Below the pieces are notes generated by a model. The model did not search any database. It was given only the letters and a program-made list of their open reading frames with translations, and was not told where the DNA came from. The position numbers and the translations under genes were made by a program. A stretch of 64,000 nt of DNA from an uncultured Collinsella sp. (GTDB lineage Bacteria > Actinomycetota > Coriobacteriia > Coriobacteriales > Coriobacteriaceae): assembly GCA_900540855.1 (NCBI GenBank), contig UQHK01000008.1, positions 24,273 to 88,272 of the forward strand. The letters run 5' to 3'. This document shows positions 15,867 through 24,909 of the stretch, in pieces (positions within the stretch are counted from its first letter, which is position 1; every line of letters begins with the position of its first letter).

Positions 15867-17168
15867 TTATTCGTTGGATTCTTCAACTTTGTCGATGGTC
15901 CAGGCGGCTCCGAGGCCGCCGGTGGTGTTGCGGCGGATGCGCACGGCAACCTCGTGGCGCTCGCCGGCCTGCGTGTAGCGCAGGGGGAAGCTTGCGCGGT
16001 TTCGCGCGGCCTCGATGGTACCGCGCTCGCGGGCGATCCAGTAGTACTCGCCGACGATGCCGAGGGTGTCGGCGCCGTAGGGGAGATAGGTCGACAGCTG
16101 GTGCAGAAGCGGGCCGGGGCAGAAGACCTCGGTTGCGAAATCGACGGGGAAGTCCTCGGGGATGGCGGGCGCTGCGGGTGCGGGGGTTGAGGCCGCTGCG
16201 GGTGCCGAAGCCGGTGCGGATGCGGGTATTTGGTCGCAAGCAGCGGCGGGCACGGATTCGATGACGGGTGCGGGCTCCGGCGTTACTTCCGGCTTGATTT
16301 CGGAATCTGCGGGCTTCACGGTGACGGGCGCGTCTGCAACTGCGGTTTCAACCTCAACCTGCGTCGCGTTCTCATTCTCGACGCTCGGCTTTGTCTCGAC
16401 CGGCGTGGAGGCCATGGTGGTGATGCCGGCATTGGCGTTCTCAGGGTCATAGACAACCGTGAGCGAGATGGCAGGCTGCGGCGTCTCGGGCTCCGGTGTC
16501 GCCTCGGCAGTATCTTGATCCGCGGGCTCGTCGGACTGACCGTCCTCGGCGTTGTCGCCAAAGACATCGCTGTTCTGGAACACGGGCGCCTCGGGTTGGC
16601 CAGCTATCTCTTCGGTTGTCAACTTGGGCGCCTCGTTGAACTCTACGGTGGCTTCCTGATCAGACATAACTTCGGAATCAGTTGTGGCGGCGATTTCAGT
16701 TTCGACCTCTGCCGCTACTTCAGCAGTGACTTCAACTTCTATCTCGGGCTCCGGTACAACCTCGGCCTCGGTTTCGGGCTCGGGATGCTTGACGTGCTTG
16801 GGGCGCACGGCCTTGAGGTCCTTTTCGCCGCGTTTTTTCTTTTTGTACGACTGCTTGGCGCCCTTGGCTGCCTTGGGCTTGTCCTCGCCCTTGGCAAGGG
16901 CGGCATCCCATGCCTCGTTGGCGATGACGGTGGCATACAGGCGACCTCCCTTAAAGACGGTCAGCTTAATGCAGTCATCAAGCTCTTCGAGCAGCTCGCG
17001 CGTGGACTCGAAGCCCAAGTCGTAAGCGGTCATATCGCCGGCGGCGAGCGCCTCCTCGACCTGCGTCATAAACGTTTGCTTGCCGCATCCAATCGCATCG
17101 CGCAGCAGGCGATACAGATAGATATGGTTGCCCAGCGATAGCGTGGGCGTAACTATTGTCTTGCTCAT
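15867..17168 (-). CDS. Hypothetical acidic low-complexity protein with LOTUS-like N-terminus
   Basis: A 433-residue protein of unknown function. Residues 1-95 form a compact domain; the stretch YDLGFESTRELLEELDDCIKL looks like an OST-HTH/LOTUS-type RNA-binding fold, but this is a tentative reading by eye. A Lys-rich patch (SYKKKKRGEKD) follows, then about 200 residues rich in Glu, Pro, Ala and Thr that should be disordered. The last about 90 residues are again folded, with IVGEYYWIARERGTIEAARN and a basic RIRRN segment. GAGGAG precedes the ATG at 17168. A cytoplasmic RNA- or nucleoprotein-associated role is possible. Confidence 0.7.
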   Translation of the reverse strand: MSKTIVTPTLSLGNHIYLYRLLRDAIGCGKQTFMTQVEEALAAGDMTAYDLGFESTRELLEELDDCIKLTVFKGGRLYATVIANEAWDAALAKGEDKPKAAKGAKQSYKKKKRGEKDLKAVRPKHVKHPEPETEAEVVPEPEIEVEVTAEVAAEVETEIAATTDSEVMSDQEATVEFNEAPKLTTEEIAGQPEAPVFQNSDVFGDNAEDGQSDEPADQDTAEATPEPETPQPAISLTVVYDPENANAGITTMASTPVETKPSVENENATQVEVETAVADAPVTVKPADSEIKPEVTPEPAPVIESVPAAACDQIPASAPASAPAAASTPAPAAPAIPEDFPVDFATEVFCPGPLLHQLSTYLPYGADTLGIVGEYYWIARERGTIEAARNRASFPLRYTQAGERHEVAVRIRRNTTGGLGAAWTIDKVEESNE

Positions 17169-17239
17169 GGCAAATCTCCTCTTTACACACCAAAGCATCT
17201 TACCATCGCAAAGAGCTTGACACCTCGGCACCCAAGGCA

Positions 17240-17272
17240 AACGGGCGCGACCGTTGCCGGTTCGCGCCCGTT
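17240..17272 (-). terminator. Terminator after the Ser-rich membrane protein gene
   Basis: AACGGGCGCGA and TCGCGCCCGTT pair; on the minus strand the stem is followed by TTTG. Confidence 0.75.
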
Positions 17273-17306
17273 ATGCAGGTCGGTTATCTATGAGAGGCAA
17301 ACGTGC

Positions 17307-18251
17307 TTAGTTGCCCGATGCCGTGCCTTGGCTCGAGCTGTCAGATGCCGTGCCGGATGCGGTTCCGCTCGAGCTGTTGGTGTTGCTGTTGTCGGTAGAG
17401 CCCGTGCCCGATGCATTGCCACTCGTCTGGTCGCCCGTGCTCGGCTGAGAGCCGTTGGTCGTTTGGCTGGAGTCGGTCGTTCCGGATTGCGCGCCGTTAT
17501 TGTTTGCGGAGGAATCGGTGCTCTGCGACTGGTCAGGGGTGGTCGAGGAAGAATCGGTGGATGCGGAGTTGCCCTGTGAGTCGTCTTGCTGGCTTTGTGA
17601 TTGGCCGGTGCTATTCGCATCGCTCTCGGTCGTGCGCGACGAAAGGATTGGCTCGGGACGATCGCCCAGACCCTCACCGGCGGTGGTGATAAGGATGGCG
17701 CCGGCGCAGGCGACGACCGCGACGATGGCGATGGCAATCGAGAAGATGATGACCTTCTTTTGCGTCTGGCTGCGCTCTGCCGCCGCCTTGGCGCGTAGGC
17801 TGTTAGGGGCTACGCGCGCTGTGGTCGCGCGTCCTGCAACCTGACGCATCTCCTGCGTAGTCGCAGCTCCGCCCAGGTGCTCGTTTGCATTGAGCTCAAC
17901 GGGTTCGTAGGCGCCGACGGGATAGTCGACGGCGGCGTGCGTGCCTTTGATGGCTTCGGCGCTGGCAGAGATAAAGTGGCGGTAGACCTGCGAGGACACA
18001 ACGGTGATGACCGAGCTCACAGCAGCGCCGATCACCGATCCAGCGATGCCGATCTTGGAAGCAAGCGCGACACTCGTGGCGGCAGCTGCGGCACCGGCGA
18101 TGATCTGGGGAATGGAGATATCGTCGAACAGGCCCTTTTTAGGTGCAATGGCCATGGTCTGGCCGATGGAATGGTTTTCGTGCACGCCGTTGTTGAGCGA
18201 TGCCGGCGTCATGACGCGCGTGCGCGGCGCGTCGGTGTACTTGGTTGTCAT
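17307..18251 (-). CDS. Hypothetical membrane protein with Ser/Thr-rich extracellular tail
   Basis: A 314-residue protein not recognised as a named family. A cytoplasmic start is followed by an Ala/Gly/Val-rich hydrophobic region (SIPQIIAGAAAAATSVALAS and after, about residues 45-90) of the kind used for glycine-zipper membrane insertion. A basic linker follows, then a clear membrane helix (KKVIIFSIAIAIVAVVACAG, near residue 170). The last about 110 residues are almost only Ser, Thr, Gln, Gly, Asn and Asp, typical of a wall-spanning stalk, but no LPXTG motif closes it. Confidence 0.7.
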   Translation of the reverse strand: MTTKYTDAPRTRVMTPASLNNGVHENHSIGQTMAIAPKKGLFDDISIPQIIAGAAAAATSVALASKIGIAGSVIGAAVSSVITVVSSQVYRHFISASAEAIKGTHAAVDYPVGAYEPVELNANEHLGGAATTQEMRQVAGRATTARVAPNSLRAKAAAERSQTQKKVIIFSIAIAIVAVVACAGAILITTAGEGLGDRPEPILSSRTTESDANSTGQSQSQQDDSQGNSASTDSSSTTPDQSQSTDSSANNNGAQSGTTDSSQTTNGSQPSTGDQTSGNASGTGSTDNSNTNSSSGTASGTASDSSSQGTASGN

Positions 18252-18437
18252 ACGGGGCCCTCCCGGTTCGTTTAGTGCTACAACAAGTTGTTTAGCCCCA
18301 AGGGTACCCATCTCGTGTGGACCGAAGATGGACTCGCCCGCAACATCACCAACTCACCAAAGCCGCGAAGCTTCTCCTCAAGCTTGTCAAATGAAGACGG
18401 GGAGACGGGGAGAATCGTCCGGTTGTCGGAAGGAAGG

Positions 18438-18467
18438 TTGACCGGATTTGAATTCCCGTGGAATAAT
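18438..18467 (+). promoter_or_regulatory. Promoter of the PRD antiterminator gene
   Basis: TTGACC (18438-18443) and AATAAT (18462-18467) are separated by 18 bases, about 40 bases before the ATG. Confidence 0.5.
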
Positions 18468-18508
18468 CGAGCTCGCGGCGCTGGTGCTTGCGCCGGGTAG
18501 GGAGCGTC

Positions 18509-19345
18509 ATGAAAATCCTCAAGCGGATCAACAATAATACGGTTATCTGCGTCAATGCAAAAGGGCGCGAGCTCGTTGCGCTCGGCCGCGGTATCGGGTT
18601 TCCCGGTGGCCCCGACGAGGTCGCGCTCGACAAGATTGACCGAACCTTCTACGGTGTCGACTCGCGCTACTTGGCGCTGCTCGACGAGATCGACCCTCAG
18701 GTGATGGAGTTCTCCGCTCAGATCGCGGATATCGCCCGTTCCAACATCTCGCGTGAGCTCTCGGCAAACCTTCCCTTTACCATGGCCGACCATGTCGCTT
18801 TTGCCATCAAGCGCTGCCGCGAGCATATGTTTGTGCAGATGCCGCTCTCCTATGACGTGCAGCAGATGTATCCCATCGAGTATAAGATCGCCAAGTTCGC
18901 GCTCGAGGGCATCAATCGCGGCTTCAATATCAAGATGCCGCCAGGGGAGGCGAGCGGTATCGCGCTTTGCATCGTCAACAGCGTGGTCGCCTCGTCTTCA
19001 AAGGCCAAATCAAATACGGTGCGCAAGGACGAGGCGATGCTCGAGAAGTTCACCAAGATCATCGAGTCCGAGCTGGGAGTTTGCGTGGACCGCGACGGTT
19101 TTGACTTTTGCCGCTATGCCACGCACGTCCGCTACCTGCTGGAACGCGTACAGACAGGAGAGCCCCTCAACACGGATAACGGCGCGCTCTATGGGCCGCT
19201 CTGTGAGCAGCATCCCGATGTGGCTGTGTGCGTCGATCGCATGGCTGCGCTTATCGCAGAGCGTTTTGGCGCCGCGCTTGCCGATGAAGAGAAAGTCTAC
19301 CTGATGCTTCACGTCAATCGCGTCTGTGCGGGATCCAGGCCTTAA
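18509..19345 (+). CDS. BglG/LicT-family transcription antiterminator
   Basis: A 278-residue PTS-controlled RNA-binding antiterminator. The CAT RNA-binding domain (residues 1-55) has MKILKRINNNTVICVNAKGRE. PRD1 and PRD2 follow with conserved histidines in MADHVAFAI and MLHVNRVC. The protein should bind an RNA hairpin in the leader of the adjacent PTS gene when sugar is present, and be inactivated by EII-dependent phosphorylation otherwise. A terminator hairpin at 19443-19508 in the intergenic leader is its likely target. Confidence 0.9.
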   Translation: MKILKRINNNTVICVNAKGRELVALGRGIGFPGGPDEVALDKIDRTFYGVDSRYLALLDEIDPQVMEFSAQIADIARSNISRELSANLPFTMADHVAFAIKRCREHMFVQMPLSYDVQQMYPIEYKIAKFALEGINRGFNIKMPPGEASGIALCIVNSVVASSSKAKSNTVRKDEAMLEKFTKIIESELGVCVDRDGFDFCRYATHVRYLLERVQTGEPLNTDNGALYGPLCEQHPDVAVCVDRMAALIAERFGAALADEEKVYLMLHVNRVCAGSRP

Positions 19346-19442
19346 TCGACCGCTCGCCGCTGAGATTCGACCGTTTGCCGGTTTTGACTTTCGCAAAGGC
19401 GTCCGTTGGATGTAGTTTCATAGTCACATAAGGTGTTATTCG

Positions 19443-19508
19443 AGAAGAGCCTCGAAGCATGACGTAGACAGTTCCCTTGTCCGCATTGTGCTTCGGGGCT
19501 CTTCTGTT
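19443..19508 (+). terminator. Leader terminator (attenuator) before the PTS gene
   Basis: AGAAGAGCCTCGAAGCA pairs with TGCTTCGGGGCTCTTCT over a 30-base loop and is followed by GTTTATG. It lies between the PRD antiterminator gene and the PTS gene, where a RAT/terminator switch is expected. I could not identify a clear RAT consensus in the preceding 60 bases. Confidence 0.6.
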
Positions 19509-19611
19509 TATGTTGCCCTTCCCGCCCCCTCGATTCGCCTTGTGCCAGGCCTGCCGTAATCGGACCTCGTGCATGCGCAGGCGCGAGGCGGAAAAGCAAG
19601 GGAGTTCAGCT

Positions 19612-21033
19612 ATGGCTGATAACAAGAAAATCGCAGCCGATGTGCTCGAAGCCGTCGGAGGCAAGGAAAACGTGACGTTTGTGGCGCATTGCATGACGCG
19701 TCTGCGCTTTAATCTTAAGGATATCGATATGCCCGATATCAAGGAGATAAAGAAGATTAACGGCGTGCTGGGCGCCCAGATTTCGGGAACGCAGTTTCAG
19801 GTGATCGTGGGCCAAAACGTGCCCAAGGTCTACGATGAGCTCTGTAAGCTTGGTGGGTTTGCCAAGCAGGATGCCATCGATGAGAACCTCGACACCCCTA
19901 AGCAAAAGCTCACGCCTAAGGTCATAGGCAATAACATCCTCAACTATCTCTCGAGCTCCATGGTGCCTATGATCCCCGTGCTCATGTGCGCCGGCCTCTT
20001 CAAGACCGTCGCCGTGGTGCTGGGCCCCACGATGGCGGGCGTGCTGACCGAGACGAGCGACCTCTACGTTCTCATGAACATGGTCTACGACGCTGCGTTC
20101 TACTTCATTCCCATTTACCTCGGTTACAACGCGGCCAAGAATATCGGTGTGACACCGGTTCTCGGTGCCTTTATGGGCGGCATCCTCATCGACCCGACCA
20201 TGATTCAGATGGCAACGGATGGGGCGCAGTTCTCCGTATACGGCATCCCTTGCGTTGCGGCAAACTATACGCAGTCGGTGATTCCCATCCTTCTGTCCGT
20301 GTGGGCGATGAGCTACATCGAGCGTTTTTTCAAGAAATATGTGCCCGATACACTCACGACGGTCTTCACTCCTTTCCTGACAATGATCGTTTCCCTTCCC
20401 GTATCCCTCTGCGCATTGGCCCCTCTTGGCTCTTGGCTCGGTAACGGATTTGCGGCATTCTTTGAGTTCATCGGTTCCCAGGGCGGAGTGGTTGCCGTTT
20501 TTGGTGCGGGACTGCTTGCGGCTCTTTGGCTCCCCATGATTATTTCTGGTATGCACGTTGCCGTTATCATGGTCGCGATTGCCAACTTCATGCTCACAGG
20601 TGTGGACAGCTTCATCCTTCCGGCTACAACTATCTCTCTTTGGTCTGTCTATGGATGCGAGGTTGCGTCATGGATTAAGCTCCGAAATAAAGAAGAGAAA
20701 AGCCTCTGCCTGGGCTATGTGACTGCCAATATGATCGGAGGCGTTGGCGAACCCTTTATTTACGGCATGATGTTCCGCTATCGCAGGCTTTTCCCTTGCA
20801 CTATGGCCGGTTCGTTTGTGGCTGGTGCCGTTGCCATGGCTCTGGGAGTCAACGTTTATGTTATGGCCGCCTCAAATGTTCTGAACGTTTTAGCTTTTGT
20901 GGGCGGAGATGCACAGAATTTCATCAACATGGCGATTGCCGCAGCCGCAGGTTTTATCGTTTCATTCGCTCTCTCGTTCTTTATGGGCTTTACCGAGGAC
21001 GAGCTCGAGAATGGTCCGGTGTCTGAGCGCTAG
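19612..21033 (+). CDS. PTS transporter subunit EIIBC
   Basis: Sugar-specific PTS membrane permease of the glucose/beta-glucoside superfamily, 473 residues. The EIIB domain (1-85) carries the phospho-cysteine Cys27 in FVAHCMTRLRF. The EIIC domain (about 105-460) has ten or so helices with GGVGEPFIYGM near the substrate loop. No EIIA domain is fused at the C-terminus and none is encoded nearby, so a shared EIIA must phosphorylate it. ATG at 19612 follows AGGGAG. Regulated by the upstream antiterminator; the linked Nif3-like gene does not reveal the sugar. Confidence 0.9.
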   Translation: MADNKKIAADVLEAVGGKENVTFVAHCMTRLRFNLKDIDMPDIKEIKKINGVLGAQISGTQFQVIVGQNVPKVYDELCKLGGFAKQDAIDENLDTPKQKLTPKVIGNNILNYLSSSMVPMIPVLMCAGLFKTVAVVLGPTMAGVLTETSDLYVLMNMVYDAAFYFIPIYLGYNAAKNIGVTPVLGAFMGGILIDPTMIQMATDGAQFSVYGIPCVAANYTQSVIPILLSVWAMSYIERFFKKYVPDTLTTVFTPFLTMIVSLPVSLCALAPLGSWLGNGFAAFFEFIGSQGGVVAVFGAGLLAALWLPMIISGMHVAVIMVAIANFMLTGVDSFILPATTISLWSVYGCEVASWIKLRNKEEKSLCLGYVTANMIGGVGEPFIYGMMFRYRRLFPCTMAGSFVAGAVAMALGVNVYVMAASNVLNVLAFVGGDAQNFINMAIAAAAGFIVSFALSFFMGFTEDELENGPVSER

Positions 21034-21129
21034 TCTGGGGTCTGGTCGCAAAGAGCCGGTTTGGCTAACCGCAATGGGGGACGCTTCGTGTCCGCGGGGC
21101 GTCCTTTTCAATCGAGAAAGGAAATAGGC

Positions 21130-21987
21130 ATGTTCATCAGCGAGGTAATCGAGGCTGTGAAAGGTTACTGCGGCAACGACGATGCGTTTACTCATAAACC
21201 CATCGAAGCCTCCTCTACCCGCGACCAGGTGCTCTACGGCAACGTTGACCAGGAGTGCACGGGCATCGTTACCTGCATTTGGGCTACCGCGAACGTGATT
21301 CGCCGGGCCCAAGAGCTTGGGGCCAGCCTGATCATCGCGCATGAGGCTCTCTTTTGGAACCACGGGGACCATCAGGATGTCGTTGCCGGCAACAGGACTT
21401 TTGAGGCCAAGCGTGCGCTTCTTGACAAGTGGGGCGGTGCCGTATGGCGTTGCCATGACTACATCCATGCCGGTGTGCCCTTGGAGGCTGACGGCTCTAT
21501 GGTCGATGGAATCTTTTACGGGTTTGCTTGGAAGATGGGTTGGCTTGACTGCCGATTGGGCGGGGACTGTATGGAGTATCGTATCCCCGCTACCACGGGT
21601 CGCGGACTTGCGCGGGAGCTTGTCGCTAAACTCGGTCTTAACGGCACGCGTTTGGTGGGGGATGGCGGTGCGCGTGTTGAGCGTGTACAGATTCCGATGC
21701 ATATTTTCGGCCGTGACGAGCGTGAGATCGCGCATATCGATAACGAGGAGATTGACTGCATCCTCGCCATGGAGTTTATCGATTTCACGGTGAGCGAGTA
21801 TATCCGTGATGCCGGAATGCTCAACCAGGGTAAATGCGCCATCCATATGGGGCATTTTAATGGAGAGGAACCGGGTATGGAGTACATGGCCGCCTGGGTG
21901 CCGGATGCGCTTGGCGAGGCGGGCGCTTGCATTCCGGTGACGTTTGTGGCCATGGGCGACACGTATCAGTATGTGCTTGCTCGCTAG
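21130..21987 (+). CDS. Nif3-like dinuclear metal-centre protein
   Basis: A 285-residue NIF3/YbgI-like protein. Metal-binding residues appear in SLIIAHEALFWNHGDH (about residue 73) and the C-terminal IHMGHFNGEEPGMEYMA, with the typical glutamate-histidine pair. Family members are hexameric toroids with a di-iron/di-zinc site; the activity is unsettled. It lies 96 bases after the PTS gene on the same strand and is probably co-expressed, hinting at a hydrolase or cyclohydrolase acting on the imported compound, which is inference. Confidence 0.8.
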   Translation: MFISEVIEAVKGYCGNDDAFTHKPIEASSTRDQVLYGNVDQECTGIVTCIWATANVIRRAQELGASLIIAHEALFWNHGDHQDVVAGNRTFEAKRALLDKWGGAVWRCHDYIHAGVPLEADGSMVDGIFYGFAWKMGWLDCRLGGDCMEYRIPATTGRGLARELVAKLGLNGTRLVGDGGARVERVQIPMHIFGRDEREIAHIDNEEIDCILAMEFIDFTVSEYIRDAGMLNQGKCAIHMGHFNGEEPGMEYMAAWVPDALGEAGACIPVTFVAMGDTYQYVLAR

Positions 21988-22128
21988 TTGGAGCGTTAGC
22001 GGGTGAAGCGTTCGGAGCGGTCAATTATCTGAGGTAACAGATACCATCAACTCATCAAGGGGGCTCGCTGTCTTTGGTGTAATAGCTTGATGCTAAACTG
22101 GATTTATGATTGCGAGGTGGTTTATGTG

Positions 22129-22398
22129 ATGTACCCGTATATGACATTCGAAGATGGTACCGAGGTCATTCACTCTGACTTGATTACCGATGGCGATACC
22201 GAAAAGGTTTTCGTGCATTTTGAACGACCGACGGCAGAGGGTTTCGACTCCGCTCGCTGTGAGTTGCCTTCTTACAGTTGGACTATGTGGGAGGGGCGTT
22301 TCACCGACGAGGAGAAGCGAGGTTTTGAGACTTTTCTGAGCAATAACGCCCATCTGCTGTATCGCTACGCCGCAAACGGAGGAGCTAAAGTTGCCTAG
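22129..22398 (+). CDS. Small protein paired with DUF4160 (possible antitoxin or toxin partner)
   Basis: An 89-residue soluble protein with MYPYMTFEDGTEVIHSD at the start, a VFVHFERPTAEGFDSARCEL strand pair and a C-terminal helix around NAHLLYRYA. I recognise the pattern only as a conserved partner of DUF4160 proteins in anaerobes; no activity is known to me. GAGGTGG precedes the ATG at 22129. It overlaps the next gene by eight bases, as in toxin-antitoxin pairs. Confidence 0.65.
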   Translation: MYPYMTFEDGTEVIHSDLITDGDTEKVFVHFERPTAEGFDSARCELPSYSWTMWEGRFTDEEKRGFETFLSNNAHLLYRYAANGGAKVA

Positions 22399-22669
22399 CC
22401 TTTTTCTTATTGGCGGCTATCGGGTCTTCTTTTGGTCCAACGAAGCGGGCGAGCCAATCCATGTCCATGTTTGCAAGGGGGCGCCTTCAGATAACTCGGC
22501 CAAAATCTGGCTGACTCGCAGGGGAGGTTGCATTGTTGCTAATAACAAAGCGAAGATTCCCCGGAGCACACTTGACGACCTCTGTGAAATTATCGCCGCT
22601 CAGCATGAATTGATTTGCTCTAAATGGAAGGCATTTTTCCTTGTGGACGAGATTTCGTTCTACTGCTAA
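22391..22669 (+). CDS. DUF4160 family protein
   Basis: A 92-residue DUF4160 protein. The family block GGYRVFFWSNEAGEPIHVHVCKG (near residue 8) carries the His-x-His pair. A later AAQHELICSKWKAFF helix matches the usual H-x-x-L-x-x-x-W end. Translation begins at a TTG with GGAG upstream, inside the end of the preceding gene. DUF4160 genes commonly sit in two-gene cassettes resembling toxin-antitoxin modules; which partner is the toxin is not known. Confidence 0.75.
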   Translation: MPSLFLIGGYRVFFWSNEAGEPIHVHVCKGAPSDNSAKIWLTRRGGCIVANNKAKIPRSTLDDLCEIIAAQHELICSKWKAFFLVDEISFYC

Positions 22670-22803
22670 ACGCCATTCCGGCCTCTCTTTTTCAATCTTA
22701 ATCATGAGCCTGCCCCATCAGCGCTGATTGAACTTGACAGTACAATGGGAGCGGACTTTATCGCCGCCGCTTGTTGCGGCTAAACGGATGTGTTGGAGCT
22801 CGC

Positions 22804-24792
22804 ATGAACGATTTTCTAAACGGCCAAGTTGAGAACGATGGCTTTTTGCGTGTGGCGGCGGCGTCGCCGCAGATTCGCGTGGCCGATGTCGAGGGCAATG
22901 CCGAGGTTGCGCTGGCGGCTGTTCGCGATGCTGCCGGGCGTGGCGTTCGCGCGCTGGTGTTGCCCGAGCTTAACCTAACCGGCTATACCGCGGCCGACCT
23001 GTTCCATAACCGCACATTGCTGCATGCCTGCGAGGCTGCTCTGGTGCATATCCTCGATGAAACCCGCGAGCTGCCGATTGTCTTTACCGTCGGCCTTCCC
23101 GTTGCGGTGGCCGAAAACATCTACAACTGCGCGGCCGTGTGCTGTGCGGGCGAGCTTTTGGGCCTCACGGCCAAGAAGTATTTGCCCAACTATGGCGAGT
23201 TCTATGAGCGCCGTTGGTTTGCTCCGGCGCCTATCGATCCCATGTGGGTTGAATTTGCCGGTCAGGGTCCGGTCCCGCTGGGTTCGGGGCTTGTCTATCG
23301 TTGCCGTGATGAGGGCGCCGAGGACCTGGTGCTGGGCGTTGAGGTCTGCGAGGACCTGTGGGTGCCGGCACCCCCTTCGACCGAGATGGCGCTTGCAGGT
23401 GCCACGGTGATCCTCAATCCGTCTGCCTCGGACGAGATTATCGGTAAGGCAGATTACCGCCGCAGCCTTATCTCTAACCAAAGCGCGCGCCTGTACTGCG
23501 CCTATGCCTATGCGGATGCGAGCGAGGGCGAGTCCACGACCGACATGGTCTTTGCGGGCGAGAACCTCATCTATGAAAACGGCTCGAAGCTCGCTGCTAC
23601 CAATCTGCTCACCTGCGACATGGCGGTGGCCGATGTCGACCTTGACCGTCTGGTTGCCGAGCGCCGTCGCTCGACGACGTGGACGCGCGCGGACGATGCG
23701 CCGGAGGCCACGACCGTTGAGTTTTCGTTTGAGGGCGTGTTGGCCGAAGAGCCTGTCCTGCGCGATGCACTCGGCATCGACCGTGTCTTCCCCCGCGCAC
23801 CCTTTGTTCCGGCCGACCATGGTGACCTGGCCGAGCGTTGCGAGACCATCCTCGACCTGCAGACCGCGGGCCTCAAGACCCGTCTTGCCCATACGGGTAC
23901 CAAGGCGGCTGTCATCGGTCTTTCAGGCGGTCTGGACTCCACGCTGGCGCTGCTTGTGACCGTGCGTGCCTTCGATGCGCTGGGGCTGCCGCGCACGGGT
24001 ATCACGGCGGTTTCCATGCCTGGCTTTGGCACGACGCATCGCACTAAGTCGAATGCCGAGTCGCTCGCTCGCGACCTGGGCGTGAGCTTCCGCGAGGTTT
24101 CGATCCACGCGGCTGTGGAGCAGCACTTCAAGGACATTGAGCACGATCCGACCGTGCAGGACGTGACCTACGAGAACAGCCAGGCCCGCGAGCGTACGCA
24201 GATTCTGATGGATCTGGCCAACCAGGCTGGCGGTTTTGTCATCGGCACGGGCGACCTGTCGGAGCTGGCGCTCGGCTGGGCTACCTATAACGGCGACCAC
24301 ATGAGCATGTACGCCGTCAACGCGAGCGTGCCCAAGACGCTTGTGCGCCATCTGGTGCGCTATGCGGCCGATGTCTTTGGCGGGCGTATTGCCGAGGTCT
24401 TGCTCGATATCCTCGATACGCCGGTGTCCCCCGAGCTCCTGCCGCCCACGGGCGACGGCGAGATTGCGCAGAAGACCGAGGACCTGGTGGGCCCGTACGA
24501 GCTGCACGACTACTTCCTCTACTACCTGCTGCGTTTTGGCTTTGAGCCGGGCAAGATCTACCGCATGGCGCTCAAGAGCTTCGAGGGCGTCTACGACGTC
24601 AAGACCATTCACACGTGGCTACGCACGTTCTACCGTCGCTTCTTTGCCCAGCAGTTTAAGCGCAGCTGCCTGCCCGATGGCCCCAAGGTGGGCTCGGTCA
24701 CGCTCAGCCCGCGCGGCGATTGGCGCATGCCGAGTGACGCCAGCTCGCGCCTGTGGCTCGCCCAGATTGACGCGCTCAATCCGATGGACTAA
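22804..24792 (+). CDS. nadE: Glutamine-dependent NAD(+) synthase
   Basis: Last step of NAD synthesis: amidation of nicotinic acid adenine dinucleotide using glutamine. The N-terminal nitrilase-type glutaminase (residues 15-290) has LPELNLTGY (Glu), TAKKYLPNYGEFYE (Lys) and LGVEVCEDLW (Cys). The synthetase domain (about 345-620) has the PP-loop VIGLSGGLDSTLAL near residue 372 and GTGDLSELALGW. At 662 residues it matches the long glutamine-dependent enzyme. ATG at 22804 has GGAG nearby. Confidence 0.95.
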   Translation: MNDFLNGQVENDGFLRVAAASPQIRVADVEGNAEVALAAVRDAAGRGVRALVLPELNLTGYTAADLFHNRTLLHACEAALVHILDETRELPIVFTVGLPVAVAENIYNCAAVCCAGELLGLTAKKYLPNYGEFYERRWFAPAPIDPMWVEFAGQGPVPLGSGLVYRCRDEGAEDLVLGVEVCEDLWVPAPPSTEMALAGATVILNPSASDEIIGKADYRRSLISNQSARLYCAYAYADASEGESTTDMVFAGENLIYENGSKLAATNLLTCDMAVADVDLDRLVAERRRSTTWTRADDAPEATTVEFSFEGVLAEEPVLRDALGIDRVFPRAPFVPADHGDLAERCETILDLQTAGLKTRLAHTGTKAAVIGLSGGLDSTLALLVTVRAFDALGLPRTGITAVSMPGFGTTHRTKSNAESLARDLGVSFREVSIHAAVEQHFKDIEHDPTVQDVTYENSQARERTQILMDLANQAGGFVIGTGDLSELALGWATYNGDHMSMYAVNASVPKTLVRHLVRYAADVFGGRIAEVLLDILDTPVSPELLPPTGDGEIAQKTEDLVGPYELHDYFLYYLLRFGFEPGKIYRMALKSFEGVYDVKTIHTWLRTFYRRFFAQQFKRSCLPDGPKVGSVTLSPRGDWRMPSDASSRLWLAQIDALNPMD

Positions 24793-24909
24793 GGTTGCCA
24801 AATTGAACCAAAACAGCGGGTGCAAGCGTTACACTTTTGCAATCTGATGGCCCGTATCGCGCGGTGCTCTTGTCGGAGCGCCGCGTTTTTCATATCGAAA
24901 GGTGGCACC

